Positions 1 to 5,699 of a stretch of DNA of 5,699 nt are shown piece by piece (the stretch's first letter is position 1; every line of letters starts with the position of its first letter). Where the stretch lies: NCBI GenBank assembly GCA_028691575.1, contig JAQUYY010000129.1:1-5699 (forward strand), given 5' to 3'. Below the pieces are notes generated by a model. It was not told where the DNA came from. It made no database searches and saw only the letters and a list, made by a program, of their open reading frames with translations. A program made the translations under genes and the position numbers. The DNA is from Candidatus Gastranaerophilales bacterium. Its GTDB lineage: Bacteria; Cyanobacteriota; Vampirovibrionia; Gastranaerophilales; JAQUYY01.

Positions 1-38
1 CAAATCACAACCTCAAACGCAGAAAAACTTTTTAAAAT

Positions 39-941
39 TTAGAATAATAAATTAAAAAAGCAACCTGTTATAATCGCTACCGCAAGAACAGAAATTACAA
101 AAACTATTAACATCTTCTTTTTAAATATAGAGTTTAGTAAAATTATCTCAGGTATACTAATGCCAGCCCCACCAATAATTAAAGCAACCATCGTTCCAAG
201 TGCTACGCCCTTATTTATTAACACATCAGCAATAGGAATCATTGTAGAAGCCCTTACATATAAAGGCACGCCAATAATTGAGGCAATTGGAACTTCAAAT
301 ATACCTGCTTTACCTATTATTTTAGATATAAATGCTTCCGGAACAACTCCATGAATAAAAGCTCCAATGGCTGCACCTAATAAAATATATCCAAAAACTC
401 CTTTAAATATACTATAAGCATCTAAAAATGCTGCTTTTGCTTTAAATTGTAATGTGTCTTTTTTTATAACATTATTGGAGTTACAAGAACAACAACATTT
501 TTGCTTTTCAGGAAGAGGCTTAACTTCTTTTGCAAATCCGGCTTTATCTAAAATCAAACCGAAACTTACTGCAAATAAAAAAGTAAAAGAGATATATATA
601 ATAGTTGCTTTAAATCCAAAGAAATTGAGAAAAAGAATTACTATAATTGGATTTAAAATAGGTGATGCTATAAGGTAAGAAATCGCACCGCTAAAAGGAG
701 CTTTAGCTTTAAATAGTGCTATCAATAACGGAATAGTTGAACATGAACAAAATGGTGTTAGCATGCCAATTCCTGCACCTACCAGAGCATTAGTCCCATT
801 ATTTTTAGTGGTTAAAAATTTTTTAATTTTATCTTCCGATAAGTACATCTGGATAAAGGCAATGATAAAACTTATCCCGATAAACAATGCTATCAGTTCT
901 GATGTTAAATATACAAATTCATAAAAAACTTTTTCCCACAT
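39..941 (-). CDS. ArsP/YraQ-type permease (DUF318/UPF0718 family), probable metalloid or organoarsenical exporter
   Basis: This is a 300-residue polytopic inner-membrane protein. Hydrophobic stretches near residues 10-32, 52-76, 84-108, 111-131, 177-199, 213-238, 245-270 and 277-299 suggest about eight transmembrane segments, the number expected for ArsP-type permeases. Family signatures are the TPFCSCSTIPL motif at 62-72 (Cys65, Cys67), SPILNP at 93-98, and the second-half block with GVPLY (224-228), P236 and the glycine-rich GGAGISIPE (257-265). Characterised ArsP proteins export trivalent organoarsenicals, and other family members have no known substrate. The central loop carries a Cys cluster, KCCCSCN (148-154), which could bind a thiophilic ion; that is inference. 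The start codon overlaps the stop of the upstream arsR-like gene by one base (TAATG) and follows a good AGGAG. Coupling to an arsenite-type repressor argues for arsenic or antimony export, but the exact substrate is uncertain. No clear terminator is seen in the 38 bases left downstream. Confidence 0.9.
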   Translation of the reverse strand: MWEKVFYEFVYLTSELIALFIGISFIIAFIQMYLSEDKIKKFLTTKNNGTNALVGAGIGMLTPFCSCSTIPLLIALFKAKAPFSGAISYLIASPILNPIIVILFLNFFGFKATIIYISFTFLFAVSFGLILDKAGFAKEVKPLPEKQKCCCSCNSNNVIKKDTLQFKAKAAFLDAYSIFKGVFGYILLGAAIGAFIHGVVPEAFISKIIGKAGIFEVPIASIIGVPLYVRASTMIPIADVLINKGVALGTMVALIIGGAGISIPEIILLNSIFKKKMLIVFVISVLAVAIITGCFFNLLF

Positions 942-1213
942 TAGCCATTCTCCTTTTTGAATATTTTTCTTAAAATCGGATAGAGTATATGTGTTTTGTT
1001 AACAGAATAATAATTCCAAACTGCTTCTTTTCTTTTATTTAAAAATTCTAAATCCGTAAGAATTTTTAAATGGTAGGAGATAGCCGATTGATTTATGTGA
1101 AATTTTTCACATAAATTACACACGCATTGTTCTTTATTTTTATACAAAAATAATAAAATATTTAGCCTTAATTCGTCCGATAAAGCGTTAAATTGTTCCG
1201 CATGACCTTTCAT
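941..1213 (-). CDS. arsR: ArsR/SmtB-family transcriptional repressor, arsenite-type sensor
   Basis: This is a 90-residue winged-helix metalloregulator. The family core is visible: FNALSDELRLNILLFL at 8-23, the recognition-helix region INQSAISYHLKILTDLEFL at 40-58, and the wing, KRKEAVWNYYSV, at 60-71. The QCVCNLC segment places Cys30, Cys32 and Cys35 with the same spacing as Cys32/34/37 of E. coli ArsR, the three-thiol site that binds As(III) or Sb(III) at the start of the DNA-binding helix-turn-helix. The predicted role is a cytoplasmic dimeric repressor that leaves its operator when the trivalent metalloid binds. The Met start follows an AAGGA ribosome site (1221-1225) with 7-base spacing. 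The gene is first in a two-gene operon with the permease at 39-941. The perfect inverted repeat at 1247-1268, just upstream, is its probable autoregulatory site. Family assignment is firm; the inducer is inferred from the Cys pattern. Confidence 0.94.
   Translation of the reverse strand: MKGHAEQFNALSDELRLNILLFLYKNKEQCVCNLCEKFHINQSAISYHLKILTDLEFLNKRKEAVWNYYSVNKTHILYPILRKIFKKENG
950..954 (-). promoter_or_regulatory. Ribosome binding site of the permease gene, inside the arsR coding end
   Basis: The minus strand reads AGGAG here, 8 bases before the permease ATG at 941-939. It lies within the last codons of the repressor gene. Together with the TAATG stop-start overlap it fixes the permease start and indicates translational coupling. 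Confidence 0.8.
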
Positions 1214-1220
1214 AGCAGTT

Positions 1221-1225
1221 TCCTT
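1221..1225 (-). promoter_or_regulatory. Ribosome binding site of the arsR-like gene
   Basis: The minus strand reads AAGGA within AAAAGGAAA, 7 bases upstream of the ATG at 1213-1211. This supports the chosen start, and no better in-frame start lies upstream. Confidence 0.7.
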
Positions 1226-1246
1226 TTATTGGTTTTTTTTGATTAA

Positions 1247-1268
1247 TATATCAAATTATTTTGATATA
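1247..1268. promoter_or_regulatory. Probable ArsR operator: perfect 9-bp inverted repeat
   Basis: The arms TATATCAAA (1247-1255) and TTTGATATA (1260-1268) are perfect reverse complements around the 4-base spacer TTAT. The core can be written ATCAA-N6-TTGAT, which matches the general form of operators described for ArsR/SmtB repressors. It begins a few bases after the predicted -10 box of the arsR-like gene and so would overlap the transcription start, where binding would block transcription. The symmetry is seen directly; the assignment to this repressor is inferred from position and family. Confidence 0.75.
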
Positions 1269-1271
1269 AGT

Positions 1272-1301
1272 ATGTTAGCACATAATAAAAGATAAAATCA
1301 A
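1272..1301 (-). promoter_or_regulatory. Predicted promoter of the arsR-permease operon
   Basis: Reading the minus strand, a -35-like TTGATT (1301-1296) is followed after 18 bases by TAACAT (1277-1272). The latter is preceded by TGC, giving an extended -10 (TGCTAACAT). The start of transcription would fall at about 1265, inside the inverted repeat at 1247-1268, a classic layout for repression. This is a consensus match by eye only. Confidence 0.5.
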
Positions 1302-1314
1302 GATTTAGTAAATA

Positions 1315-1343
1315 TTAGTTACTTTTTAGTTACTTTTTAGTTA
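1315..1343. repeat. 11-bp tandem direct repeat (two full copies plus a 7-bp partial copy)
   Basis: The unit TTAGTTACTTT occurs at 1315-1325 and 1326-1336, and TTAGTTA follows at 1337-1343. The period of one helical turn puts the 7-bp TTAGTTA elements, separated by CTTT, on one face of the DNA. OmpR/PhoB-family response regulators recognise direct repeats of this spacing (7-bp elements with 4-bp gaps in Pho boxes), though the sequence itself is not a textbook Pho box. The repeat lies just upstream of a -10-like element for the helicase gene. It is also about 50-80 bases upstream of the predicted arsR start, so it could serve either gene, or be a chance AT-rich duplication. Confidence 0.6.
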
Positions 1344-1346
1344 AAT

Positions 1347-1383
1347 TATAGTAAAATAATACTTAAATATTTACGGTAAAGGG
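1347..1383 (+). promoter_or_regulatory. Possible -10 region and ribosome binding site of the helicase gene
   Basis: Two overlapping -10-like hexamers, TATAGT (1347-1352) and TAAAAT (1352-1357), follow the 11-bp repeats. No good -35 hexamer is seen; the repeats occupy that place, as at activator-dependent promoters. A purine-rich AAAGGG (1378-1383), 8 bases before the ATG at 1392, is the likely ribosome binding site. The promoter is tentative; the ribosome site is more convincing. Confidence 0.4.
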
Positions 1384-1391
1384 AATTAAGA

Positions 1392-4300
1392 ATGCTTCAA
1401 GAAGCTACAAAGTTGTTAAATTCTGCATTTCAGAACAGTTTTATAAAAAATCTGTGTTTATATTTGCACGACTGCGTCAGAGAAGAAGTAAAATCTTCTA
1501 CTTTTAGAAATTTAGACCAAGATAAAGATAATAAATGGATATTTTTAGAAGAGGAAGAAAGCCTATTTTTCAAATATGACAGACCGCTTAGTCTTAGCGG
1601 TGAAAGTAAGGAATTAACACAATTAATGATTCATTCAGATATTTCTCAAAAAGATCATTATTTATTATATGGTTATTTGTTTTTAAGAGGTCAGTCAATC
1701 AGAGGTAAGAAGAATGAATTTCTTACGCCACTTTTGTATGTGCCTTGCAAATTAGAGCGAAAAGGTCTTAATATTGAGTGCTCACTTACTGAAGAGACTA
1801 TTTCTTTAAATACAGGGGCTTTAGCCGGTTTAATGAAATACGATGATGAAGATGAAGTTGAACATATGTTTGAAGGCTTAATTGACGTTGTTCCCGATTT
1901 GCCCTTAACTGCGGAAAAATTACAGATTTTTATTACTACTTTAAAATCTATAGTTCCTGATATTGAAGTAGTTTTGAATTATAAAAATACAGATATTATT
2001 GATAGTTATAAAAATGTTATTGTTACAGGCGAAACATCAATAATATTAACCAAAAGACCATCTATCACAGCAGGAGTACTTCATGAATTAACTCAATTAG
2101 CTGAAAAACCTAACGGTGTTTTTAGAGAAACGGCTCTAAATGTTATTAATGAAGAATATTTAAAGAACATCGGCAATAAAAAATCCTCGGATTTTAGTAA
2201 TTTTATCCCTATTGTTCCTCTAGAAATAAGTGATAGCCAAACAGATGTACTAAAAGCTATTAAAAACAATCCGCTGGTAGCTGTTTATGGACCTCCCGGA
2301 ACCGGAAAATCACATACAATCGTCAATTTAGTCTCTCATTTGGTTGCATCTGGAAAAACGGTACTTGTAGCATCAAGAATGGACAAAGCTGTTGATGTTG
2401 TTTCAAAAAGACTAAATCATCTCGGAGCGCCCTATTTATCGCTTAGAGCAGGTCGCTCTAACTATCAAAAGCAGTTGAATTTTCAGCTTCAAGACTTATT
2501 AGCAGGCAAAATTGACCTTGATACAGGTTTTGAAACTTCTGTTCTTGTTAGTGAAGAAGATTGCTTAAATACCAATAAAAACATTAAAGAACTCGAAGAA
2601 AAATGCGAAAAAATTATTAAACTGGAAGAAAAATGGTCCAAAATTCTTGAAGAATATACTCAAAAATCAAATCAAATCGGAGAGAATAAAATTAAGTTTC
2701 CTCGATTAAACCACGATGACATTTCAGTCAGTCAATTCTTGCTTGATAAAATCGAAAATTCTTTTGAAAAAGCTGATTTTATAAACATAATTATGCAAAA
2801 AATTTATACTTTTCAATGTAGCAAAAAATTGAATTATAATGAGAAAATTACATACGAAAACATAAATATAATTCGAGAAAATTTATATTTGAAAAAATTG
2901 AATTTAGATTTGAAAAAAATTGAAAATACAATAGTTAAAATCGGCAATTTGCATCAATTATTAGAAAATATAAAAGAACTTAAGGGCAAACAAAAACAAT
3001 TGGCTGTTGAAATCCTAAGAAAACAGCGTCGGGACTCTTTAAAAGGCATTATGAGAGATCAAATTAAGCGTCAGCGTTTGATGGTTCACTCAAAAGCCTT
3101 GATTGAAAGAAAGAAAAATCTTCAAAATCGTTTATTAGAAGACGAAGATTTCACGCCATTATTAGAAGCTTTTCCTTGCTGGGCTGTTACTACATACTCA
3201 ATTTCAGAGTCATTACCGCTAAAACCCGGGCTTTTTGATGTTGTTATCATTGATGAAGCCTCTCAATGCGATATTGCAAGCTGTTTTCCTATTTTATTTA
3301 GAGCGAAAAGTGCTGTTATCGTTGGTGATGATAAACAATTACCTCACTTATCATTTTTGGAAAAAGCAAAAGAACAATCATTTTTAAGTCAATATAGTAT
3401 TCCTGATAAATATCAGTTAATGTGGCGATTCAGAACTAATTCAATGTTTGATATTGCAAATTATTATTCTCATTGTCCGGTTATGCTCGACGAGCATTTT
3501 AGAAGCCGTCCACCGATAATTAATTTCAGTAATAAAGAGTTTTACGGTGATAGAATCCGTATAATGAATACAGAAGTTGATTATCCACCTTGTATTGAGT
3601 TAAAAATCGTTCAAAGTGCAAGAGTTGACCTTGACGTAACAAGAAATATGGCTGAATGCGAAATGATTCTTCAAAAAATTCAGGAAATAATAGTTGAAGA
3701 TGAGAGAAACAAGCCTTTAAAACCTACTTCTATAGGAATTTTATCACCGTTCAGAGGTCAGGTTGATTTAATTGAAAAAGCCTTAATGCAAGTTCTTACG
3801 GAATCCCAAATTAAAAAACACAAAATCGAAGTCGGAACTGCCCATACATTCCAAGGTGATGAAAAAGATACAATGCTTATTTCATTTGTATTAGCACCTA
3901 ACAGCCATTTCCAGAGTTTAACTTTTGTTCAAAAGCCAAATTTGTTTAACGTTGCAATTACCAGAGCAAAAAAACAGATGATTTGCTTTATTTCAAAAGA
4001 AATTGCAGATCTGCCAAAAGGTCTGTTAAGAAGCTATCTTGAGTACATTCGTGATATGAACATTGCAAAAAAAGTAAATATTTTTGAAAGAGAAAAAATA
4101 TTTAATAATACTCTTGAAGAAAATATCTCAAAAATATGCGAAGAAAATGGGCTAAAAGTTATTTCAAACTTTGAATCAGCAGGATACGAAATAGATTTAG
4201 TCATTAGTGACGGTCAAAAATACATAGCAGTTGAATGTGATGGTATTGCCGATGAAAACCCAATATCTGTAAAGCAAACTAAAAAACACTCTATTTTAGA

Positions 4301-4400
4301 AAGATGCGGTTGGATAATTATCAGAATAACCGCAAGGGAATGGTATTACAGCTCAAAAGTCTGCACCGACAGGATTTTATCGCATTTTTCTAAAATATAA
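1392..4400 (+). CDS. Superfamily 1 DNA2/NAM7 (Upf1-like) helicase fused to a C-terminal restriction-endonuclease-fold domain
   Basis: This is a 1002-residue cytoplasmic protein. Residues 1-275 form an N-terminal domain with a TPLLYVPCKLER segment, like the N-terminal regions of DUF4011-type helicases. The helicase core follows: Gln283 (Q motif), Walker A GPPGTGKS (300-307), motif Ia TVLVASRMDKAVDVV (323-337), WAVTT (597-601), motif II DEASQCD (621-627), motif III GDDKQLP (645-651), motif IV LDEHFRSRPPI (699-709), motif V VGTAHTFQGDEKD (814-826) and motif VI NVAITRAKK (853-861). Lys306, Asp621, Glu622, Arg704 and Arg858 are present, so it should hydrolyse ATP. A charged, helical, probably coiled-coil insert spans about 393-590. 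The tail (about 905-1002) resembles the Vsr/DUF559/MTES_1575 nuclease group: YEIDLVI (Asp935), AVECDG (Glu948, Asp950) and RCGWIIIRI (971-979). It is a lone gene between a divergent ars-type operon and a convergent flavoprotein gene. Similar fusions occur among DNA repair and anti-phage proteins; the actual role is unknown. The start follows AAAGGG at good spacing. Confidence 0.92.
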   Translation: MLQEATKLLNSAFQNSFIKNLCLYLHDCVREEVKSSTFRNLDQDKDNKWIFLEEEESLFFKYDRPLSLSGESKELTQLMIHSDISQKDHYLLYGYLFLRGQSIRGKKNEFLTPLLYVPCKLERKGLNIECSLTEETISLNTGALAGLMKYDDEDEVEHMFEGLIDVVPDLPLTAEKLQIFITTLKSIVPDIEVVLNYKNTDIIDSYKNVIVTGETSIILTKRPSITAGVLHELTQLAEKPNGVFRETALNVINEEYLKNIGNKKSSDFSNFIPIVPLEISDSQTDVLKAIKNNPLVAVYGPPGTGKSHTIVNLVSHLVASGKTVLVASRMDKAVDVVSKRLNHLGAPYLSLRAGRSNYQKQLNFQLQDLLAGKIDLDTGFETSVLVSEEDCLNTNKNIKELEEKCEKIIKLEEKWSKILEEYTQKSNQIGENKIKFPRLNHDDISVSQFLLDKIENSFEKADFINIIMQKIYTFQCSKKLNYNEKITYENINIIRENLYLKKLNLDLKKIENTIVKIGNLHQLLENIKELKGKQKQLAVEILRKQRRDSLKGIMRDQIKRQRLMVHSKALIERKKNLQNRLLEDEDFTPLLEAFPCWAVTTYSISESLPLKPGLFDVVIIDEASQCDIASCFPILFRAKSAVIVGDDKQLPHLSFLEKAKEQSFLSQYSIPDKYQLMWRFRTNSMFDIANYYSHCPVMLDEHFRSRPPIINFSNKEFYGDRIRIMNTEVDYPPCIELKIVQSARVDLDVTRNMAECEMILQKIQEIIVEDERNKPLKPTSIGILSPFRGQVDLIEKALMQVLTESQIKKHKIEVGTAHTFQGDEKDTMLISFVLAPNSHFQSLTFVQKPNLFNVAITRAKKQMICFISKEIADLPKGLLRSYLEYIRDMNIAKKVNIFEREKIFNNTLEENISKICEENGLKVISNFESAGYEIDLVISDGQKYIAVECDGIADENPISVKQTKKHSILERCGWIIIRITAREWYYSSKVCTDRILSHFSKI

Positions 4401-4403
4401 AAG

Positions 4404-5699
4404 TTAGCTAAAAAGTTTGCAAAAAACTTTTAATAGTGGATTTTCAAACTTTTTCATTGCCCATTCTTCAGCAACACGTTTGCTTAGAAAACCCATTGTC
4501 GGAAAAGAATGTGCGGTTAGCATTATTTGGGCAAGTCCGATATTATTTTGAATTGCAAGTGTCCATTCATTAATCATTTCCCCTGAACCGTCACCTATAA
4601 TACTAACTCCGAGTACTTTTCCGAATTTTGTCGCATAAACCCTTACAAAACCTGTTTCTTTTTTCTCAATTATCGCTGCACCATAGTCTTTATAAGCAAC
4701 ATCAATTGTATCAAACTTGATATTTTTAGCAACAAGCTCTTTTTTCGTCATTCCGACATGAGAAACCTGTGGATCTGTAAATACTGTCCATGGAATCGGG
4801 AACTTTCTAAAATCTTGTTTAAATGGACTCATCGAATTCATTAAACCTATCATACCCTGATGCATAGCGGCATGAGATAGCATTATATTCCCATTACAAT
4901 CTCCTACCGCATATATATGCTTATTATTTGTCAGCAAATATTTATTGGCAAGAATTTCACCTCTTTTACCAATTTTTATTCCTGCATTATCAAGTTTTAA
5001 AGCTGTTGCATCAACTTTTCTTCCTGTCGCAATTAATAATTTTTCAGATGAAATAATGTCAGCTTTATCCGTTTCTATAACTACATTTCTATCATTTATA
5101 TAAGCTCTTGTTATTTTTCTTGAGTTTAAAATATCAATGCCTGCTTTTTTAAACTGACTTTCAAGAAGTTTTCCTGCTTTCTTATCACCAACAGGAACCA
5201 GATACTCATCAAACTGAACAATAGTGACTTTAGAACCCAAATAAGCAAAGGCTTGAGCTATCTCAGAGCCGATTGCTCCGCCACCTATAATTGTAATGCT
5301 TTTGGGCACTTGCTCTAATGAAAATATAGTTTCATTAGTTAAATACTCAATATCTTCTATACCGTCGATTGAAGGGATAAATGGCTTTGTACCTGTTGCT
5401 ATAAAAATCTTTTTGGCACTTACTTTTGTATCATTTACTTTTACAGTATGCTTATCGACAAATTCGGCAACACCTTTTATTATTTTAACTTTTTCAAAAG
5501 TTTTTACCATTTTTTTATCTCTGATAAAATCAACGTCATTTTGTATTTCACTAAACGGATTTGCTTTTTGTCCACTAAGTAAGGCTTTTTTAGCATGTTC
5601 TAATAGCCCTTTACTTGGCATACAGCCAACATTGAGGCATTCACCACCGAGTTTGTCTTTTTCTACAACACAAACATTCAACCCCATGCCCTTTGCCAT
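4404..5699 (-). CDS. FAD-dependent pyridine nucleotide-disulfide oxidoreductase, dihydrolipoamide dehydrogenase/mercuric reductase-like (5' end outside window)
   Basis: The 431 visible residues lack the N-terminal GxGxxG FAD fold, and the reading frame is still open at the window edge. The Met at the edge aligns within the first Rossmann fold (AKGMGLNVCVVEK), so the true start lies about 25-30 codons further upstream. Visible features are the redox-active disulfide GGECLNVGCMPSK (Cys21, Cys26 in window numbering), ATG box IATGTKP (100-106), NAD(P)-binding IIGGGAIGSE (137-146), second ATG box IATGRK (223-228), FAD-contact YAVGDC (263-268), and a C-terminal dimerisation domain (about 305-415). 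The residue after the second NAD strand is Gln162 rather than the acidic residue typical of NAD enzymes, so cofactor preference is unclear. The end reads AHSFPTMGF, with Phe399 and Phe404 where lipoamide dehydrogenases carry the catalytic His and Glu. The substrate is therefore unlikely to be lipoamide by the standard mechanism. No pyruvate dehydrogenase genes are adjacent. The family is firm; the reaction is not known. Confidence 0.9.
   Translation of the reverse strand: MAKGMGLNVCVVEKDKLGGECLNVGCMPSKGLLEHAKKALLSGQKANPFSEIQNDVDFIRDKKMVKTFEKVKIIKGVAEFVDKHTVKVNDTKVSAKKIFIATGTKPFIPSIDGIEDIEYLTNETIFSLEQVPKSITIIGGGAIGSEIAQAFAYLGSKVTIVQFDEYLVPVGDKKAGKLLESQFKKAGIDILNSRKITRAYINDRNVVIETDKADIISSEKLLIATGRKVDATALKLDNAGIKIGKRGEILANKYLLTNNKHIYAVGDCNGNIMLSHAAMHQGMIGLMNSMSPFKQDFRKFPIPWTVFTDPQVSHVGMTKKELVAKNIKFDTIDVAYKDYGAAIIEKKETGFVRVYATKFGKVLGVSIIGDGSGEMINEWTLAIQNNIGLAQIMLTAHSFPTMGFLSKRVAEEWAMKKFENPLLKVFCKLFS
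4411..4431. terminator. Weak AT-rich hairpin at the convergent gene junction
   Basis: The arms AAAAGTTT (4411-4418) and AAACTTTT (4424-4431) are perfect complements around a 5-base loop. It lies 11 bases past the helicase stop and inside the last codons of the convergent flavoprotein gene. With a single G-C pair it is a poor intrinsic terminator and may be an accident of AT-rich coding sequence. It is listed because no other terminator candidate exists at this 3-base junction. Confidence 0.2.

Noticed and set aside
1..38. Terminator downstream of the permease
   Set aside because: There is only a short AAAAAGTTTTT-like symmetry and no GC-rich stem followed by a T run. The region is cut by the window start.
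160..354. Open reading frame of 64 codons on the plus strand inside the permease gene
   Set aside because: It is antisense to a well-supported membrane protein gene, has no ribosome site of note, and resembles no family. It is a shadow of the AT-rich permease codons.
454..678. Open reading frame of 74 codons on the plus strand inside the permease gene
   Set aside because: It is fully antisense to the conserved permease, with low-complexity composition and no recognisable domain.
1370..1380. Short inverted repeat TTTAC-G-GTAAA before the helicase ribosome site
   Set aside because: Five-base arms with a one-base centre in AT-rich DNA are expected by chance and too tight to form a hairpin. It could only matter as a protein site, for which there is no evidence.
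1392..4400. Assignment of the helicase to Mokosh, RecBCD/AddAB or UvrD/Rep
   Set aside because: There is no PLD motif or kinase-like domain for Mokosh. The motif set (DEASQ, GDDKQLP, HFRS, FQGDEKD) is of the DNA2/NAM7 (SF1B) type rather than UvrD-like SF1A.
5697..5699. ATG at the window edge as the true start of the flavoprotein
   Set aside because: The usual FAD-binding GxGxxG strand-turn-helix should precede this Met by about 15-25 residues. A genuine start here would leave the enzyme without its FAD fold, so the gene is treated as cut by the window.

Overview
This AT-rich window (roughly 30% G+C by eye) is bacterial chromosome or plasmid DNA using the standard code: TGG encodes Trp, and TGA is not seen as a sense codon. 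It is densely packed, with four protein-coding genes and one 178-bp non-coding gap. No RNA gene, insertion sequence or CRISPR array was recognised. The host cannot be identified firmly. Protein style and base composition would fit a low-GC gut or environmental lineage such as Vampirovibrionia (Melainabacteria) or a low-GC Firmicute-like group, but this is a guess.

Left part (39-1213, minus strand): a two-gene, translationally coupled metalloid-type operon. An ArsR/SmtB repressor comes first, with the same Cys spacing as the E. coli ArsR arsenite site. It is followed by an ArsP/YraQ-type permease (DUF318/UPF0718) with a TPFCSCS motif. The stop of the first gene overlaps the start of the second by one base.

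Intergenic part (1214-1391): divergent control region. On the arsR side there is an extended -10 promoter followed by a perfect 9-bp inverted repeat (1247-1268) of the ATCAA-N6-TTGAT type, a likely ArsR operator. On the helicase side there is an 11-bp direct repeat with two full copies and one 7-bp partial copy (1315-1343), just upstream of a -10-like element. Its period resembles OmpR/PhoB-family response regulator boxes.

Centre (1392-4400, plus strand): a 1002-residue fusion of a DNA2/NAM7 (Upf1-like) superfamily 1 helicase with a C-terminal restriction-endonuclease-fold domain. This is the most interesting gene of the window and a candidate stand-alone nucleic-acid-processing or anti-phage defence protein. 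Its function is not established from sequence.

Right part (4404-5699, minus strand): a class I FAD/NAD(P) disulfide oxidoreductase related to dihydrolipoamide dehydrogenase and mercuric reductase. It is convergent with the helicase, with only 3 bases between the stop codons, and is cut at its 5' end by the window edge. It has the redox-active CxxxxC but lacks the usual C-terminal His-Pro-Thr...Glu catalytic dyad.

The ars-type operon is a self-contained unit: sensor, operator and exporter. A link between it and the flavoprotein through thiol-reactive metal(loid) stress is conceivable but unsupported beyond proximity. The helicase appears to be an independent single-gene transcription unit between them.
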